Below, piece by piece: positions 45,301 through 51,300 of a stretch of 64,000 nt of DNA; the first letter of the stretch is position 1; every line of letters starts with the position of its first letter. A program made the position numbers and the translations under genes. Source of the DNA: Pantoea piersonii (lineage in GTDB: Bacteria > Pseudomonadota > Gammaproteobacteria > Enterobacterales > Enterobacteriaceae). The notes under the pieces were generated by a model. That model did no database searches. It saw nothing but the letters and a program-made list of their open reading frames with translations, and was not told the DNA's origin. The DNA is taken from NCBI RefSeq assembly GCF_003612015.1, contig NZ_RARB01000003.1, forward strand, positions 146,023-210,022, given 5' to 3'.

Positions 45301-48300
45301 GCACCGGCGTCGGATCGTTGGTGACGCTGCCGGTAACCGGTACAGGCGTGCCGCTCTGGTCGTTGCTGAGCTGCAGGCCGGTCGCCGCTATCGGCGCCAG
45401 GGTATCAACGGTGACGAGAAGTGGCGTTGTCGCCACGCTGCTGTTGCCCGCCAGATCGGTGGCCGCGGCGGTCAGGCTGTGGTCGCCGTCAGCCAGCACT
45501 GGCGCGGTATAACTCCAGCTGCCGTCGCTGCCCGCCGTGACGCTGCCCAGTACCGTAGCGCCATCGGAAACGGTCACGATGCTGCCAGCGTCGGCCGTCC
45601 CGCTCAGCGTCGGCGTCGCGTTATTGGTCGCATCGCCAGAGGCGAGCGGCGCGCCATCGTTGCTCAGCACTACATCCGCAGGCACGGAGGGCGGCTGGGT
45701 ATCGACGGTGAAGGCGACAGGGGTGGAAGCCGGTCCGGCGTTGCCAGCCGCATCGGTGACTACGGTGGTGAGGCTATGCGCGCCATCGGAGAGCGTCGGC
45801 GTGGTGAAGCTCCAGCTGCCGTCGCTGGCCGTGGTTACCGTGCCCAGCACCGTGCTGCCGTCGGAAACGGTGACGCTACTGCCCAGTTCGGCGCTGCCGC
45901 TCAGTACCGGCGCGCTGTTACTGGTCGGTGTATCGGTCGCGACCGGATTGCCGCTGGCGTCGGTGAGCGTAACGCCCGTCGCGGCTGCCGGCGCGGTGGT
46001 GTCGATAGTCAGGGTCAGCGGCGTGGATTCAACCAGGTTGCCGGTCGCATCGGTGTAGCTGGCGAGGAAGGTATAGGTGCCGTCCGTCTGCGCCGCAGGG
46101 GTAAAGGACCACTGGCCGCTGGCGTCCGCGGTCACGCTGCCCAGCGCGACATCGCCGCTAAAGAGCGTCACCAGCGCGCCCGCCGTCGCCAGGCCGCTCA
46201 GCAGCGGCGTCGCATCTGACGTCGTGGCGCCGTCGGCCAGCGCTACCAGCTGGCTGCCGCTGTCATCGGTTGCCTGCAGAGAGAGGGTCGCGGGCGGCAG
46301 ATCCGCCTGAATATTCAGGTTAAAGGCGGATGTCGGCAGGCTGACGTTGCCCGCCGCGTCGGTAACGGTGACGGTCATGCTGTGGTTGCCGTTGCTCAGC
46401 GCGGTGGTGGTCAGGCTCCAGTTGCCTGCGCCATCCGCCGTGACGGTGCCGATCAGCACGTTGCCGTCATAGAGGCTGACGAGCGCCCCCGCCTCGGCCT
46501 GGCCGCTCAGGGTCGGCGTGTTGTCATCGGTAGTGTCGCCAGAGGTCAACGGCCCCTGCGAGCCGCCGACGTCATCGCTTACCACCAACCCGCTGGCGGC
46601 GGCTGGCGGCGTGGTATCAACGGTAAAGGTAAGCGGCGCTGTCGCCGGGCTGACGTTGCCAGCGACATCGGTCACGGTGGTAGTGAAGCTGTGCGCGCCC
46701 TCCGCCAGCGCTGGCGAGGTAAAGCGCCAGCTGCCGCTGGCATCCGCCGTCGCGGTGCCCAGCAGATTGCCGCTGTCGGAAATGGCGACGGTGCTGCCCG
46801 GCTCGGCCGTGCCGCTCAGTACCGGCGAGACATCATTGGTGGCGCTGCCTTCGCCGATCGGCACGCTGGTGCTGCCTGCATCATCGGTGAGCTGCAGGTT
46901 GTCGGCTGCCGCTGGTGCGACAGTGTCGACGGTGATATTCAGCGGGCCAGAGGTGGTCGTAGCGCCGGTCGGACTGACCGCAGTGGCAAAGAAGGCGTGC
47001 GAACCGTTCGACAGCGCAAAGAGCCTGAAGAACCAGTGGCCGCTGCTGTTTGCCGTGGTGCTGCCGGCCAGCGTCTGGCCGTCATAGAGCGTAACTACGC
47101 TGTTTGGCTCGGCGAGGCCGCTCAGCACCGGGCTGTCGTTATTGGTGGTCGTGCCGTCTGCCAGCGGCGTGACCGTGCTGCCCGTTTCATTAACCGCCTC
47201 AAGCGGGGTGGTGGCTGGCGGCAGGCCGCCCTCGACGGTGAGGTTGAAGGCGTCGGAGGCGCTGCTGACGTTACCTGCCGCGTCGGTGACAGTGGTGGTC
47301 AGGCTGTGCAGACCGCTGCTCAGGGTCGGCGTGGTGAAGCTCCAGCTGCCATCGGTATCGACAGTGGTGTAACCCAGAACGGTCTGACCGTCATAAATGG
47401 TCACCAGCGCGTCTGGCTCCCCCTGCCCGCTCAGGGTCGGGGTGCGGTCATCGGTGGTATCGCCCGAGGCGAGCGCGCCCTGGACATCACCGTAATCGTC
47501 TGTCACCACCAGGCCGCTAACGGCCGCTGGCGCGGTGCTATCGACGGTAAAGGCCAGCGGAGCGGAGGCCGTGCCGGTATTGCCCGCCGGATCGGTCACC
47601 GTAGTGGTCAGGCTGTGGCTGCCCTCGTCCAGCGCTGGCGTAATAAAGCGCCAGCTGCCGTCGGTATTGACCGTGGCGGTGCCCAGCACCGCGTTGCCGT
47701 CAGAAACGGTAACGATGCTGCCCGGCTCCGCCGTGCCGCTCAGGGTGGGGCTGGTGCTGCTGGTGGTTCCGCCTGCGGCTATCGGCTGCAGCGTGCCGTC
47801 GCGGCTGTCGCTCAGCACCAGATCGGCTGCCGCCGCTGGCGGCGTGCTGTCGACGCTAAAGGTTACCGGTGCGGAGGCGTTGCTGACGTTACCCACCGCA
47901 TCGGTGATGGTCGCGCTCAGGCTGTGGTCGCCTTCGCTCAGCGCGGGCGTGGTGAAGCTCCAGCTGCCGTCCTGGGCAGCGGTTACCGAGCCCAGCACGT
48001 CGTCGCCGTCAGAAACGGTGACGATGCCGCCCGGCTCCGCCGTGCCGCTCAGCAGCGGCGTCGTATCGTTAGTCGCGCCCGTGGTGACGGCAACCGGCGT
48101 GCCGCTGCTGTCGCTGCTCAGCTGCAGATTGCTGACCGCGTCCGGCGCGACGGTGTCGACAGTGATATTAAGCACAGGCGAATCAGTCACGGTGCCTGCG
48201 CCGTCAGCGGTAGCAGCGCGGAAGGCGTAGCTGCCGTCCGTCAGCGCGTCCGGCGTAAAGCTCCACTGCCCGTTAGCGTCGGCGGTGACGCTGCCTAGCA

Positions 48301-51300
48301 GCTGATCGCCGTTGTAGAGCGTTACCAGCGCACCGGCGGTGGCGACGCCGCTCAGCACCGGCGTCGCGTCGCGCGTGCTGGCCCCGTCGGTCAGATCGAC
48401 CGGCGCGCTGCCGCTGTCGTCAGTCGCCACCAGCGTCAGGGTGGCAGGTGGCTGACCGGTCGCCACAGTCAGGTCGAAAGGCGCCGTCGGCACGCTGACG
48501 TTGCCTGCCGCATCGGTCACGGTGGTCGTCAGGCTGTGCGGCCCGTCGCTCAGTGCCGGCGTGGTAAAGCGCCAGCTGCCGTCGGCGTTGACCGTGACGC
48601 TGCCCAGCAACGTACTGCCGTCATAGACGCTGACAATGCTGCTCGCTTCCGCCTGGCCGCTCAGGGTCGGCGTGCTGTCGTCGGTGGTGTCGCCGAACGC
48701 CAGCTCGCCCTGCTGGGCGCCGACGTTATCGGTGACAATAACGCCCGAGGCCGTTTGCGGCGCGGTGGTATCAAGGGTAAACGTCACCGCCGTGGCAGGC
48801 GCGCTGACGTTGCCCGCCGCATCGGTGATGGTCGAGGTCAGGCTGTGGACGCCCTGCGCAAGCGTCGGCGCGGTAAAGCTCCAGCTGCCGTCCTGCGCCA
48901 CGGTGGTGGTGCCCAGTACGCTGCTGCCGTCAGAAACGGTGACGATACTGCCCGGTTCCGCCGTACCGCTCAGCACAGGCGTGCTGCTGCTGGTAACGCC
49001 GTCGGCGGCAATAGCATTGCCGTTCGCATCCGTCAGCGTGACGCCCGCCGCGCTTTCCGGCGCAACGGTGTCAACGGTGATATTAAGCACAGGCGAATCG
49101 GTAACTGTGCCTGTGCCGTCATCGCTGGCGGCGCGGAAGGCGTAGCTGCCGTCCGTCAGCGCGTTCGGCGTAAAGCTCCACTGCCCGTTTGCGTCAGCGG
49201 TGACGGAGCCAAGCACCTGATCGCCGTTATAGAGCGTCACCAGCGCACCGGCGGTGGTGACGCCGCTCTGTACCGGCGTCGCGTCGCGCGTGCTGTCGCC
49301 GTTTGCCAGCTGCACCAGCGTGCTGCCGCTGTCGTCGGTCACGACCAGCGAGCTGGTAGCAGGCGGCGCCCCTGCGTCAACGGTCAGAGCGAAGGCGTCC
49401 GTCGGCGTGCTGACGTTACCTGCCGCATCGGTCACGGTCGCCGTCAGGTTGTGCTGGCCGTCGCTCAGCGCAGGGGTGGTGAAGCGCCAGCTGCCGTCCT
49501 GGGCGGCGGTGACGGTACCCAGCAGCGTGTCGCCGTCATAGACGCTGACGAGGCTGCTCGCGGGTGCCTGGCCGCTCAGGGTCGGCGTGCTGTCGTCGGT
49601 GGTGGCGCCCGGGAGGAGTTCGCCCTGCGTCGCGCCCACGTCGTCGCTGACCAACAGCCCGCTGACCGCCGCTGGCGGGAGAGTATCCACGCTGAACAGC
49701 AACGGTTCAGAAACCGGTCCGGTGTTGCCCGCCGGATCGGTGACGGTCGTGGTCAGGCTGTGACTCCCCTCGGCAAGGCCAGGCGCGGTAAAGCTCCAGC
49801 GGCCGTCTGCGCCAACCGTGGCGCTGCCCAGCGCCACATCGCCGTCAGAGACAGTGACGATGCTGCCCGGCTCCGCCGTGCCGCTCAGCACCGGTGAGGC
49901 GTCGTTTGTCGTACCGCCCGCAGTGACCGGCACGGAAACGCCGCTGCTGTCGCTGTTAAGCGCCAGATCGGCGGCGGCGGCAGGTGCCTGGGTATCCAGG
50001 GTAAAGAAAACCGGCACGGTCGCAGCGCTGGCGTTGCCTGCCGGATCGGTCACGACCGCCGTCAGGCTGTGGCTGCCGTCAGCAAGGCCTGCTGGCGTAT
50101 AGCTCCAGCTGCCGTCTGTTCCGGCCGTGGCGCTGCCCAGCACCGTGTCGCCATCGGAAACGGTGACGGTGCTGCCCGGCTCGGCGCTGCCGCTCAGCAC
50201 CGGCGCGCCGCTGTTGGTCAGGCCGCCGCTGACGATCGGATCGCCGCTGGCGTCAGCCAGCGAAACGCCGGTTGCGGCTGTTGGCGCGACGGTATCGACG
50301 GTGAGCGCCAGCGTCGCGGAGTTGATGGTGTTCCCTGCGGCATCGGTAGCGGTCGCGCGAAAATCGTAGGTGCCGTCCGCCAGCGCGGCGGGTGTAAAGC
50401 TCCACTGCCCGTTCGCATCGGCGGTGGCGCTGCCCAGCAGCTGGTCGCCGTTGTAGAGCGTTACCAGCGCGTTAGCGAGGGTCGCGCCGCTCAGCACGGG
50501 CGTGGTGTCGCGCGTGCTGGCGCCGTCGGCCAGCGCGACCGGCGTGCTGCCGCTGTCGTCAGTGGCTACCAGCGTCAGGGTGGCAGGCGGATCGCCTGCG
50601 GCGACGGTAAGATCGAATGGCGTGGTCGGCGCGCTGACGTTGCCTGCCGCATCGGTCTGGGTCAGGGTCAGGCTGTGTGCGCCGTTGCTCAGCGTCGGCG
50701 TGGTAAAGCGCCAGGTGCCGTCGGCGCCTGCCGTCAGGCTACCGATGGCGACGCCGTTATCGTAAATCGTCAGCAGCGAACCGGGTTCCGCCTGGCCGCT
50801 GAGAAGAGGCGTGTTGTCGTCGGTGGTGTCGCCAGAGGTCAGCGGGCCGGTGCTGGCGCCAGCGTCGTCGGTCACCACCAGACCGCTGACCGCAGCGGGT
50901 GGTTGGGTATCGACCGTAAAGTTCAGCGGCGCGGACGGCGCGCTGACGTTGCCCGCCGCATCGGTGACGGTGACAGCCAGGCTGTGGCTGCCATCGGTCA
51001 GCGCGGGAGAAGTAAAGCTCCAGAGCCCGTCGCTGCCTACGGTGACGGTGCCCAGCAGCGTATCGCCATCCAGAACAGAGACGGTGCTGCCAGGCTCAGC
51101 GCTTCCGCCCAGCGTCGGCGTATTGTCACTGGTCGCACCGCCGGAGGCGATCGCGCCGCCGCCGTCATTGCTCAACTGCAGGCTGGATGCAACATCCGGC
51201 GCAAGGGTATCAATGGTAATAGTAATGGTCGGCGACGTGGTAACGTTGCCGTTTGCGTCCGTACTGGTGGCGCTAAAGGCATAGGTGCCGTCCGCCAGCG

